A stretch of DNA of 15,231 nt, from assembly GCA_964643885.1 (NCBI GenBank), contig CAZXUI010000096.1:1-15231 (forward strand). Direction: 5' to 3'. The stretch comes from CAADGL01 sp964643885. GTDB taxonomy: Bacteria; Planctomycetota; Phycisphaerae; UBA1845; Fen-1342. The notes below the pieces were generated by a model. That model did no database searches. It was not told the origin of the DNA and saw nothing but the letters and a program-made list of their open reading frames with translations. This document shows positions 1 to 7,274 of the stretch, piece by piece; the first letter of the stretch is position 1, and every line of letters starts with the position of its first letter. Position numbers and translations under genes: made by a program.

Positions 1-223
1 GAACCCGCCGCGCCAAGCGGCGGGTCCGCGCGCGAACACGAGACCCCCTGCTTGGCGCAGGGGGTTCTGACGCCGCGCCCGACCCAGAACCCGCCGCACC
101 AAACGGGCCACTCAGAACCCGCCGCGCCGAGCGGGCCACTCAGAACCCGCCGCGCTGAGCGGCGGGTCCGCGCGCGAACACGAGACCCCCTGCTTGGCGC
201 AGGGGGTTCTGACGCCGCGCCCG
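1..223. repeat. Pair of 81-bp direct repeats built from GC-rich palindromes
   Basis: Two 81-bp copies (1-81 and 143-223) differ at only two bases by eye. Each contains two perfect 9-bp inverted repeats; in the second copy these are 145-153/159-167 and 185-193/199-207, each with a 5-nt loop. Between the copies (82-142) lie two shorter related units that share the GAACCCGCCGC start and end in GGGCCACTCA. The block sits directly downstream of the minus-strand ftsK stop, where a REP-like palindromic element commonly accumulates. No plausible gene lies in it. The array may continue beyond the left window edge. Confidence 0.85.
185..207 (-). terminator. Possible ftsK transcription-end hairpin
   Basis: A perfect 9-bp stem (ACCCCCTGC / GCAGGGGGT) with a 5-nt loop begins about 18 nt after the ftsK stop codon on the minus strand. 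There is no following run of T, so it is not a classical intrinsic terminator. It could act as a Rho-assisted or 3'-end-stabilising hairpin, or be simply part of the palindromic repeat. Confidence 0.35.
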
Positions 224-225
224 GC

Positions 226-2706
226 TTACGTCACTTCGTCGACTTCGGCCGCCTCTTCGCTGTCGCGCTGGGCCTTGAGCGCCAGCCACTCGTCGCGCGA
301 CATGATCACCTCGCGGGCCTGGCTGCCCTTGTAGTCGCCGACGATCCCCGCCTCGTACATCTGGTCGATCAGCCGGCTGGCGCGGCTGTAGCCGACCGTC
401 AGCCGCCGCTGAAGCAGACTGACCGACCCGCGCCCGCTCTCGAGAATGATCTCCACCGCCTCGTCGAACAGCTCGTCGCGCTCGCCGTCGCTCGCGCCGC
501 CGGCCCGCGGGATGCGCACCAGCTCCGGGTGGTAGTTCGGCGAGCCCTGCTCGCGCGCGTGCTTGACCGTCGCCCGCAGCTCGTCGTCGGCCACGAACGT
601 CCCCTGCGCGCGGATCAGCTTGCTGCTGCCCGGCGGGAGAAAGAGCATGTCGCCCTGGCCCATCAGCACCTCGCCGCCGTTCTGATCGAGCACGATGCGG
701 CTGTCCAGCCGGCTGGCGACGCGGAACGCGATGCGGCAGGGCAGGTTGCTCTTGATCAGGCCGGTGACGACGTTGGCCTGCGGCCGCTGCGTGCTGACGA
801 TCAGATGAATGCCCACGGCGCGGCTCTTCTGAGCGATGCGGCAGAGGTAGAACTCGACCTCCTTGGCGCTGGTCATCATCAGGTCGGCCAGCTCGTCGAT
901 GATCAGGACGATATAGGGCAGGTGCACCGGAATCGCCGCCATCTCCTCGTCGCTGGCGATCTCCATCCGCTCGCGCAGGGCGGCCTCGCCGAGGCGGTTG
1001 TAGCTGCGGATGTCCTTGACGCCGGCCTCGGCGAACAGGGCGTAACGCTCGTCCATCTTGGTCGCGGCCCAGTCGAGGATCGCCTCGGCCTTGCTCATCT
1101 CGGTCACGATCGGGCACATCAGGTGCGGAATGTCGCGGAACATCGCCAGCTCGACGACCTTGGGGTCGATCAGAATGAGCTGCACCTCCTGCGGCGTGCG
1201 GGTCATCAGCACGGACATGATGATGCTGCTGACACAGACGCTCTTGCCGCTGCCGGTCGTGCCGGCGATGAGCAGGTGCGGCATGCGGGTCAGGTCGGTC
1301 GTCAGCGGCTGGCCGGAGGCGTCCTTGCCCAGGAAGAGCGGGATTCCCTGCGGGTCGACGCGGGCGGCGGAAGTGACGATCAGGTCCTTGAGGCGGACCT
1401 TCTCCTTGTCGAGGTTCGGCACCTCGATGCCGATCGTGTTCTTGCCCGGCAGCGGGGCGACGACGCGGACGGCCGGCGCCTTGAGCGCCCGGGCCATGTC
1501 GTTGGTCAGCGAGGCGATCTGGCTGACCTTGATGCCCGGCGCGAGCTTGAGCTCGAAGACGGTGATGACCGGGCCGGTCTCGATGGCGACGACCTGCACC
1601 TCCAGGCGAAACTCGTTGAGCGTCTGCTCGAGCGTGAAGGCCTGCTCGCGGCAGAGAATCTCGATCGAGCGGCGGTCGACCGGCTCCGGGTCGCCGAGCA
1701 GCTCGAGCGGCGGAAGCCGATAGTCGCCCGGCGGGTCGGCGGCGCGAACGGGCGCCGGGCGCGGCGTGGCCGGCCGCGGCGGCGTACGGTCGCGGATGAT
1801 CGGCCCGGCACCGGCGGCCAGGGCGAGGTCCACATGCGGGCCGTCGTCCAGCTCGTCCTCGTCGAGCGACTCGCCTGATTCCTCGGCGTCGATCTCCTCA
1901 TCGAGCTCGTCGTCGGCGCCGGCGGCGCCAGCGGGCGTCCGCGGGGAATCCGCGACCGGAACGGCGGATTGCGTGAATTGCTCCGCGGCCGGGCTCGCAC
2001 CGCGCGAAGCATCCGACGCGCGTCCGGCCGCCGCAGCCCCGGCCGGCGCGGCCTGGCCGCGCGCATTCATCCGGCCGGAGAGATTCTGAAACCCACCGGC
2101 GACGGCCGCGCCGGCCAAGGCGAGCGCCTGGCCAGTGCGGGCGAGAGCGGGCGCCGACTGCCTGCCGACGGCGCCGATGCCGCGCGAGAGGCCGAAGAAG
2201 AGCTCATCGGCCGCCAGCAGCAGCGAGATCATGAAGCCGACGGCGAGCAGCAGCAGCGTGAAGAAGGTCTCGAGCTTGCTTTGCAGCAGCCAGGAGACGG
2301 CGACGCCGAGCACGCCGCCGGGCCCGCTGACGAGGAAGCCGGTCGAGGGCGGGACGACGATCGCGGCCGCGGAGCTGACGACGGTGACCATCAGGGCCAG
2401 GCCGATGACTCGCAGCCAGAGGTCGGTCAGCGGCGTGCCGCGGGCCAGGGCGAGCGCACCCAGCGTGAGCAGGGCGGCAAGGGCGTAGGTGCCGACGCCG
2501 AGGTAGTACATGGGGTAATGGGCGATCCAGGCGCCGACCGAGCCGCACCAGTTATGCGGCGGGTCGGCGGGCGGCCAGGCGCTGGTGGAAGGCCAGTCGC
2601 GCGAATCGAAGCTGAGGATGGCGACCCAGACGAAGAGGCTGGCAAGCGAGACGAGCGCGACGAGGCAAAGCCGCAGGGCCGCTTGTCGTTGAGACGAACG
2701 AGACAT
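226..2706 (-). CDS. ftsK: FtsK/SpoIIIE-family DNA translocase
   Basis: Septum-associated ATPase that pumps chromosomal DNA and promotes dimer resolution during division. It has 826 residues, a normal length for SpoIIIE/FtsK types with a short linker. Hydrophobic segments at about 12-32, 62-90, 96-119 and 130-168 form the N-terminal membrane domain. A linker at about 210-330 is Ala/Pro rich with a strongly acidic stretch near 265-290. The motor follows, with Walker A GTTGSGKS at 482-489, Walker B LIIDE at 601-605, and the family motif STQRPQANVVTG at 638-649. The C-terminal winged-helix gamma domain (about 745-805, GYSRASRLIDQMYEAGIVG) normally reads oriented polar sequences. The start is ATG with a weak upstream GGGATGG. 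It is divergent from the mlaE-like gene. The family call is secure. Confidence 0.97.
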   Translation of the reverse strand: MSRSSQRQAALRLCLVALVSLASLFVWVAILSFDSRDWPSTSAWPPADPPHNWCGSVGAWIAHYPMYYLGVGTYALAALLTLGALALARGTPLTDLWLRVIGLALMVTVVSSAAAIVVPPSTGFLVSGPGGVLGVAVSWLLQSKLETFFTLLLLAVGFMISLLLAADELFFGLSRGIGAVGRQSAPALARTGQALALAGAAVAGGFQNLSGRMNARGQAAPAGAAAAGRASDASRGASPAAEQFTQSAVPVADSPRTPAGAAGADDELDEEIDAEESGESLDEDELDDGPHVDLALAAGAGPIIRDRTPPRPATPRPAPVRAADPPGDYRLPPLELLGDPEPVDRRSIEILCREQAFTLEQTLNEFRLEVQVVAIETGPVITVFELKLAPGIKVSQIASLTNDMARALKAPAVRVVAPLPGKNTIGIEVPNLDKEKVRLKDLIVTSAARVDPQGIPLFLGKDASGQPLTTDLTRMPHLLIAGTTGSGKSVCVSSIIMSVLMTRTPQEVQLILIDPKVVELAMFRDIPHLMCPIVTEMSKAEAILDWAATKMDERYALFAEAGVKDIRSYNRLGEAALRERMEIASDEEMAAIPVHLPYIVLIIDELADLMMTSAKEVEFYLCRIAQKSRAVGIHLIVSTQRPQANVVTGLIKSNLPCRIAFRVASRLDSRIVLDQNGGEVLMGQGDMLFLPPGSSKLIRAQGTFVADDELRATVKHAREQGSPNYHPELVRIPRAGGASDGERDELFDEAVEIILESGRGSVSLLQRRLTVGYSRASRLIDQMYEAGIVGDYKGSQAREVIMSRDEWLALKAQRDSEEAAEVDEVT

Positions 2707-2882
2707 GTCGCGCCATCCCTGTGCGAACGATCGCCTGGCATCCGGGCCGGGCGGCGAACCGGAATCAGTATATCGTATTGCGGCCGCAAGTTCGATAATC
2801 TACGCGGACTTGCCAGCGCGGGTTCCGGCGGCGCGGCCGGGGCGGCTGGCGGCGTGAACGAGCAGGAAGCGGGTCTGACCGC
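2707..2882. promoter_or_regulatory. Divergent ftsK / mlaE intergenic region
   Basis: This 176-bp spacer must carry the promoters of both divergent genes. It includes the only AT-richer stretch nearby (about 2763-2803), with a TATACT hexamer on the minus strand (complement of 2768-2773) and GATAAT on the plus strand (2794-2799) that could serve as -10 boxes. I found no convincing -35 box at 16-18 bp from either, so the promoter positions are only suggestive. Confidence 0.3.
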
Positions 2883-3719
2883 ATGGCACGGACGGGCGTG
2901 ATCGGTCGCTGGGTCGGTGGGTTGGGGGCGGGGAGCCTGGCGGCGGCGGAGCACTTCGGGCGGTTCGCGTGTTTCGGGACGTATGCGGTCTCGTTCATTC
3001 CGGCCGAGCTGTTGTCGATTCGGGGCTGGAAGCGGCTGCTGCCGCAGTGTTTCCACATCGGCGCGATGTCGGTGCCGGTGGTGATGCTGACGGGGGCGTT
3101 CGTGGGGATGGTTCTGATTCAGCAGGGGTGGGACCAGTTCGACAACGCGGGGCTTTCGGACCGGTTGGGCGGCATCGTGAACATCACGTTGGCGGCGGAG
3201 CTGGGGCCGGTGCTGGCGGGGGTGATGTTGTCGGGGCGGGTGGGCGGCGCGCTGACGGCCGAGCTGGGCACGATGAACGTGACGGAGCAGCTCCTGGCGC
3301 TGCGGTCGATGGGTGCGGACCCGGTGCGGTTCCTGGTGACGCCGCGTTTTCTGGCGTGCCTGGTGCTGACGCCGCTGCTGACGGTGTATGCGAACCTGCT
3401 GGGCGCGCTGGGGTCGTGGCTGATCTTCAGCGGCGTGCTGGGCGGCGAGAGCGGCGTGTTCTGGCGAAACACGGCCGAGATCGTGGAGATGTGGGACCTG
3501 GGGACGGGGCTGGTGAAGGCGGCGTTCTTCGGCGGAACGATCGGATTGATCAGTTGCTACAAGGGGTTCCACTGCAAGGGGGGCGCCGAGGGGGTCGGCC
3601 GGGCGTGTACGGAATCGTTCGTCGCGAGTTTCATCGCGATTCTGATACTGGATTTCTTCCTGAACTTCGTCATCAACGGGTTGTACCGCGGGTGGTACGG
3701 ATTCCGGTCGTTGATCTGA
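2883..3719 (+). CDS. mlaE: MlaE-family ABC transporter permease
   Basis: Integral inner-membrane permease of the Mla/MCE type, which moves phospholipids or other lipids between the inner and outer membranes together with an MlaF ATPase and an MCE-domain protein. It has 278 residues, slightly longer than the usual ~260. The hallmark block is present at about 103-160: ELGPVLAGVMLSGRVGGALT, then ELGTMNVTEQLLALRSMGAD and the PRFLA segment. Hydrophobic helices lie near 57-80, 155-187, 200-223 and 240-262. The start is ATG at 2883. Its ATPase partner is about 1 kb downstream behind a repeat field, and no MCE (MlaD) gene is seen in the window. The substrate cannot be read from sequence. Confidence 0.93.
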   Translation: MARTGVIGRWVGGLGAGSLAAAEHFGRFACFGTYAVSFIPAELLSIRGWKRLLPQCFHIGAMSVPVVMLTGAFVGMVLIQQGWDQFDNAGLSDRLGGIVNITLAAELGPVLAGVMLSGRVGGALTAELGTMNVTEQLLALRSMGADPVRFLVTPRFLACLVLTPLLTVYANLLGALGSWLIFSGVLGGESGVFWRNTAEIVEMWDLGTGLVKAAFFGGTIGLISCYKGFHCKGGAEGVGRACTESFVASFIAILILDFFLNFVINGLYRGWYGFRSLI

Positions 3720-3837
3720 GGCTGAGTGGAACGTGGGCGTTTTCGCGGCGCGCGAGATTGCTTTGAAGAGGCGGCGAGAATCGGTGGCCCGGCGGAGATT
3801 GCGCGCGGGCGACCGGATTGCATCATCGAAAATGGGG

Positions 3838-4217
3838 GACCGGTCTCTGGCCGGTCTCGCGGCGACCGGTCTCCGACCGGTCGTTTCGTGGGGCACCGGT
3901 CTCCGACCGGTCGTTTCGTGGGGGACCGGTCTCCGACCGGTCATTTCGTGGGGGACCGGTCTCCGACCGGTCGTTTCGTGGGGGACCGGTCTCCGACCGG
4001 TCGTTTCGTGGGGGACCGGTCTCCGACCNNNNNNNNNNNNNNNNNNNNNNNNNNNNNNNNNNNNNNNNNNNNNNNNNNNNNNNNNNNNNNNNNNNNNNNN
4101 NNNNNNNNNNNNNNNNNNNNNNNNNNNNTTTCGTGGGGGACCGGTCTCCGACCGGTCGTTTCGTGGGGGACCGGTCTCCGACCGGTCATTTCGTGGGGGA
4201 CCGGTCTCCGACCGGTC
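3838..4217. repeat. 30-bp tandem palindrome array (interrupted by gap)
   Basis: A 17-bp core, ACCGGTCTCCGACCGGT, within the inverted repeat GACCGGT-5nt-ACCGGTC, recurs at an exact 30-bp period separated by a near-constant CGTTTCGTGGG linker. A divergent copy starts at 3838. Regular copies start at 3864, 3894, 3924, 3954, 3984 and 4014 (cut by Ns), then 4139, 4169 and 4199. Single-base variation occurs, for example CAT for CGT in the linker. Because 30 is divisible by three, open frames pass through on both strands, but these are not genes. The true copy number is hidden by the gap. The preceding 118 bp (3720-3837) show nothing recognisable. Confidence 0.95.
4029..4128. other. Assembly gap (100 N)
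   Basis: Exactly 100 consecutive N bases interrupt the 30-bp array in mid-unit. A round figure is the usual placeholder for a scaffold join of unknown length. The distance between mlaE and mlaF, and the number of array copies, are therefore unknown. Confidence 0.97.
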
Positions 4218-4409
4218 GACGAGTGGCCAAAGAGAGGTCAAGGGAGTTGGCCACGGCAGATGCGAGTCCGCCGCCAGGCGGATCAGCGCAGCCCGTGGTC
4301 GGGCGCGCTCATGACTCGTGATTCGTGGGGTTCGCGTCTCGGGTTTCCGCATGAGAGCGACACACCCGGCGCGTATTTCAACGCGGGATGCGGATCGCGC
4401 CGGCCGTGT

Positions 4410-4640
4410 GGTCCGGCCGCTGCCTGCCGCACGCTTTCAGCGTGCAGCCCGCAATGTCCGCCTACCCAGGGCGGCGCTCGCTTCGCTCGCTTGCCCTGGG
4501 CTATCGTGCCGCGCGCCTTCGGTGCGATGCGGGCGGGATGTCCGCGCTCCCCGAGTCAGGTGAATCGAGAGCGGACGGGACGCCCGCGCTCGCCATGGCA
4601 GGTGAAGCAGGTACGGGCGGGACGCCCGTACCACCCGAGC
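4410..4640. repeat. Second palindromic repeat field before mlaF
   Basis: This stretch holds several inverted repeats and no credible gene. They are GCACGCT-TTC-AGCGTGC (4429-4445), CCCAGGGC pairing with GCCCTGGG (4465-4472/4493-4500), and a perfect 9-bp stem with a 3-nt loop (4611-4619/4623-4631). From about 4531 a degenerate unit of roughly 43 bp repeats three times, each with a GGGA(C/T)G(T/C)CCG core (near 4531, 4575 and 4618). Flanks 4218-4409 and 4641-4705 show nothing recognisable. Codon-like open frames here have repeat-derived, low-complexity translations. Confidence 0.75.
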
Positions 4641-4705
4641 GAGGGGGCAGATCACGCGAGCCGGCATAGCTCCCGCGCGAGAGCGCAGAGCACTCAGGCG
4701 AGGAG

Positions 4706-5491
4706 TTGAGCATCGATAAGCCGATCATCGAGTTGCGGCGGGTGACCAAGGCGTTCGGGCGGCAGCGCGTTCTGGACGATGTCGATCTGAAGATCGAACG
4801 CGGCTCGAACACCGTCATCATCGGCCGCTCCGGCGAGGGCAAGAGCGTGCTGCTCAAGCACATCGTCTGCCTGCTGCGGCCGGACCGGGGCGAGGTCTAC
4901 TTCGAGGGGCGGCGGATCGATCCGCTCAGCGAGCGCGAGCTCGTGCCGATCCGCCAGCAGATCAGCTTCGTGTTTCAGCTCAATGCGCTGTTCGACTCGC
5001 TCTCGGTGGGGGAGAACGTCGCCTTTCCGATGGTGGAGAACTCGCGCGGGCGGCTCGACAAGGGCCGCGTTCGCAAGCTGGTGAGCCAGTGTCTGGACGC
5101 CGTGGGGCTGTCGGGTTTCGAGCACAAGCGGCCGGCGGAGCTTTCGGGCGGCGAGAAGAAGCGCGTCGCGCTGGCGCGGGCGATCGCGATGGACCCGCCG
5201 CCGAAGGTGATCCTCTACGACGAGCCGACGGCCGGACTGGACCCGCAGCGGTCGGACGCGATCAACAAGCTGATCCGCTCGCTCCAGCAGCGGGTGAATG
5301 TGACCGGCATCATCGTGACGCACGACATGAAGAGCGCGGCGGCGGTGGGGGACCGCGTGCTGATGATCTGGCGCGGCGGGTTCATCGCCGACGGGAAGCC
5401 GGAGGACCTGGACAAGTCGCGGGACGAGCACGTGCGGCGGTTTGTGCGCGGCGAGGCGGAGCCGGAGGACGTGCGCTCGCTGGCCGAGTGA
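4706..5491 (+). CDS. mlaF: MlaF-like ABC transporter ATPase
   Basis: Cytoplasmic ATPase that should energise the MlaE-type lipid permease encoded upstream. All ABC motifs are present: Walker A GRSGEGKS (40-47), Q-loop Q91 in FQLNALFDSLSVGENVAFP, signature LSGGE (146-150) followed by KKRVALARAI, Walker B VILYDEPTAGLDP (168-180) and switch His206 (IIVTHDMKS). Aromatic and Leu-rich sequence after the Q-loop (NALFDSLSVGENVAFP) is typical of the MlaF/MCE subfamily. The start shown is TTG at 4706; GAGGAG abuts it with no spacer, so the exact start is uncertain, and the next in-frame candidates are TTG 4733 and GTG 4742. It is separated from its permease by repeats, so it may have its own promoter. 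Confidence 0.92.
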   Translation: MSIDKPIIELRRVTKAFGRQRVLDDVDLKIERGSNTVIIGRSGEGKSVLLKHIVCLLRPDRGEVYFEGRRIDPLSERELVPIRQQISFVFQLNALFDSLSVGENVAFPMVENSRGRLDKGRVRKLVSQCLDAVGLSGFEHKRPAELSGGEKKRVALARAIAMDPPPKVILYDEPTAGLDPQRSDAINKLIRSLQQRVNVTGIIVTHDMKSAAAVGDRVLMIWRGGFIADGKPEDLDKSRDEHVRRFVRGEAEPEDVRSLAE

Positions 5492-5725
5492 GCCGTGTGG
5501 GCTCGCGCGGCATGCGGCTCGGCCGGTCCGCCTGGAGCGAGCGATGATCGGACGCAGGCCGAGATTTCATCGGACGCGAATCCGGCGCGATTCTCGGACG
5601 GCCGCGAAGTCGGGATTTTGCGGCAGATAACCGGCGGATCGTCCAATAATCTCGCTTTCTGTGCGATCTCCACGAAGGGGGTGGGCGCAATCTCTGCGTT
5701 CCCACATTTCCGCGAAAGGAATCAC

Positions 5726-5753
5726 GAAAGTTTTGCGCGCCGCGGGTCGATAC
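5726..5753 (+). promoter_or_regulatory. Candidate sigma-28 (FliA)-type promoter
   Basis: GAAAGTTT (5726-5733) matches the FliA -35 region TAAAGTTT at 7 of 8 positions. After 12 nt, GTCGATAC (5746-5753) matches the -10 GCCGATAA at 6 of 8. The -35 to -10 spacing (4 + 16 nt from GAAA) is one longer than the E. coli optimum but within the range of sigma-D promoters. It lies 158 bp upstream of the flgM-like start, which would be a natural target. The rest of 5492-5911 holds no gene I can support. Confidence 0.4.
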
Positions 5754-5911
5754 GAGAAGTAGGCCGATGGACCGGCCTTGGGTTACGAGCGGGCGACGGA
5801 TCGCCGTCGAGATGCGGGGCTGCATGGGACCCGGTGCGGGCAGCATCGGGCCGGGGGGAATGCCAGCTTCGCCATCATCGCGGTGGGCCGACAGCGAAAG
5901 TGGCAGGAATT

Positions 5912-6199
5912 ATGGTTACTGGCATTGCTTCCAATCTGGGACTGGGCGGCGCTCAGTCTGCGCTCCACGATCGGGTCAGCGGCGAGTCCGCGAAGATCCG
6001 ACTCATCTCCGACGGCGACTCCACGGGCGATGAAGTGGAGATCTCCGAGACGGCCATTCAGCACGACCGCGAACTGACGGACGAGGCCCTGGCGCGGATC
6101 GAGCGCATCCGGGCCGAGATCGCGGCCGACACGTACCTGACGCCCGACAAGGTGGACCTGGCGGTCGACCGGCTGTTTCGGGCGCTGACGGGTTCCTGA
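5912..6199 (+). CDS. flgM: FlgM-like anti-sigma-28 factor
   Basis: Small (95 aa) protein resembling FlgM, which binds and holds the flagellar sigma factor FliA until the hook is complete and FlgM is exported. Supporting features are the middle segment DEVEISETA (about 40-48) and the C-terminal helical stretch IRAEIAADTYLTPDKVDLAV (66-85) ending DRLFRAL. These fit the FlgM pattern of a helix, a G/D-x-Y turn and a second helix. The N-terminus is low in predicted structure, as usual for FlgM. The frame is open far upstream, but the ATG at 5912 with AGGA just before it gives the sensible length. It converges on queF. No other flagellar gene is in view, so this is a family-level call. Confidence 0.75.
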   Translation: MVTGIASNLGLGGAQSALHDRVSGESAKIRLISDGDSTGDEVEISETAIQHDRELTDEALARIERIRAEIAADTYLTPDKVDLAVDRLFRALTGS

Positions 6200-6238
6200 T
6201 ACGAGCAGCGAGCAACGGCCGGCGGGGCGGCGGCGCCC

Positions 6239-6643
6239 TCAGCGGCGCTGCGCGCGGCGCCGTGAGGATTGGGGTCGGCCGGGCGGCTGGGGCCGCGTGC
6301 CGTGCTCGGCGACGATCAGGGATGTCATTCCGCCGCGCGGGTTCCAGTGCGTTTCGATGCGCATCCAGCGCGGTTTCAGCACGTCGACCAGCTCGTCGAG
6401 AATCCGGTTGGTGACGGCTTCGTAGAAGATGCCCTGCTCGCGGAAGCTCTGGAGATAGAACTTCAGGCTCTTGAGCTCGACGCAGAGGTGGTCGGCGACG
6501 TACTCGATCACGACGGTGCCGAAGTCGGGCTGGCCGGTGACGGGACAGCGGCTGGTGAATTCCGGCGCGGTGTGGCGGATCAGGTAGTCGCGCTGCGGCG
6601 TGGGATTGGGGAAGGTCTCGAGTCCGTGTCTGGCGCGGGCCAC
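6239..6643 (-). CDS. queF: NADPH-dependent preQ0 reductase QueF (type I)
   Basis: Reduces 7-cyano-7-deazaguanine (preQ0) to preQ1 in queuosine biosynthesis. The 134-residue length matches the short, unimodular QueF. The family motif ELKSLKFYLQSFR is at 56-68, the catalytic Cys33 is in SRCPVTGQPDFG with Asp40 downstream, and the NPRGG segment is at 101-105. The start is GTG with GGAG about 9 nt upstream. The C-terminus after about residue 116 is a Pro/Arg-rich tail (GRPQSSRRRAQRR) not needed by the family, possibly a read-out into palindromic sequence at 6231-6262. No preQ1 riboswitch was recognised upstream. Confidence 0.95.
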   Translation of the reverse strand: MARARHGLETFPNPTPQRDYLIRHTAPEFTSRCPVTGQPDFGTVVIEYVADHLCVELKSLKFYLQSFREQGIFYEAVTNRILDELVDVLKPRWMRIETHWNPRGGMTSLIVAEHGTRPQPPGRPQSSRRRAQRR

Positions 6644-6826
6644 TGGCTGATCTCCGTGCTCTGTTGGGCGGTCCGCGCGGGCCTTGGCGCGTCGTGCCGC
6701 GGCGAATTCCGGGCCGCAGGCGAAGAATACCCTGTCCGGGTCGGGCGTCGAGAGAGTCGCGGCCGGTTCCGTTCGCCGGCCGGATTTGTAATGTCGCGGG
6801 TCCCGGAAAGGACGTAAGCTACGAGT
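6644..6826. promoter_or_regulatory. Divergent queF / membrane-protein intergenic region
   Basis: This 183-bp spacer separates minus-strand queF from the start of the long plus-strand cluster. It is the most likely site of the cluster's main promoter, since all following genes are co-directional with short gaps. I could not identify a convincing -35/-10 pair. Confidence 0.3.
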
Positions 6827-7237
6827 ATGGAAGTGCAGAGCGGAGGCATTCTGTCCCGGCTGGGCGAGAAGGTGCTGGGCTGGATTGCGCTGGCGCTGAT
6901 CGTGGCGGCGGGGATCGCGATCTGGCAGATGCCGGCGGAGACGAAGAGTGCGATTCTCAGCGGCGCGTGGCGGTCGCTGGTGTGGCTGGTGATCGTGGCG
7001 GTGCTGCCGTGGACGGCGCGGCTTTTCATCGGCCGGGTTCTGGAAGCGGGCACGAACTGGGCCGGGCTGGCGCTGATCGGTGGGTATGTGCTCGCGGATA
7101 TCATCGTCGGGTGGGTTCTGATGACGGGCTGGCCGAGCGGCGGCTGGGGCTGGTTGGCGGTGCTGACGGCGCTGGGGATCGCGGGTTTGTATAATTACCT
7201 GGTGACCGAGTACCTGGCTGAGATGGCGGGCGGCTAG
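6827..7237 (+). CDS. Hypothetical four-TM membrane protein
   Basis: I do not recognise a family. The 136-residue protein has four probable membrane helices at about 17-35, 49-68, 79-99 and 107-127, separated by short, mostly uncharged loops, and a short N-terminal amphipathic stretch (GGILSRLGEKVLG). No catalytic or metal-binding motif is visible. The ATG at 6827 is preceded by GGAAAGGA at a rather long spacing of about 14 nt. It ends 37 nt before the kinase gene and reads in the same direction, so it is probably the first gene of the cluster that contains the ESCRT-like components. A role as a membrane anchor or sensor for the cluster is inference only. Confidence 0.8.
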   Translation: MEVQSGGILSRLGEKVLGWIALALIVAAGIAIWQMPAETKSAILSGAWRSLVWLVIVAVLPWTARLFIGRVLEAGTNWAGLALIGGYVLADIIVGWVLMTGWPSGGWGWLAVLTALGIAGLYNYLVTEYLAEMAGG

Positions 7238-7274
7238 TGACGGGCCGCGCTCGCGGTGGGAGAGTGCAAGTCAC

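Noticed and set aside
52..1878. Long plus-strand frame opposite ftsK
   Set aside because: High-GC antisense shadow of a gene with clear FtsK motifs; the translation has no recognisable domain.
3838..4217. Regular 30-bp repeats as a CRISPR array
   Set aside because: Units are directly tandem with near-constant linkers; there are no unique spacers and no cas genes nearby.
3726..4709. Long open frames translating to GDRSPTGRFV-type repeats
   Set aside because: The 30-bp period keeps several frames open on both strands; the translations are repeat artefacts broken by the N gap.
5490..5530. Terminator hairpin after mlaF
   Set aside because: Only a short GAGCC/GGCTC stem and no T-run; not distinguishable from background in GC-rich DNA.
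5495..5911. Upstream extension of the flgM-like frame, giving a 234-residue protein
   Set aside because: The extension has no conserved features, while ATG 5912 gives the typical FlgM length and begins just before the conserved part.
6231..6262. Bidirectional terminator between flgM and queF
   Set aside because: CGGCGCC/GGCGCCG can pair, but the loop is long (18 nt), most of it lies inside the queF coding tail and there is no T-run.
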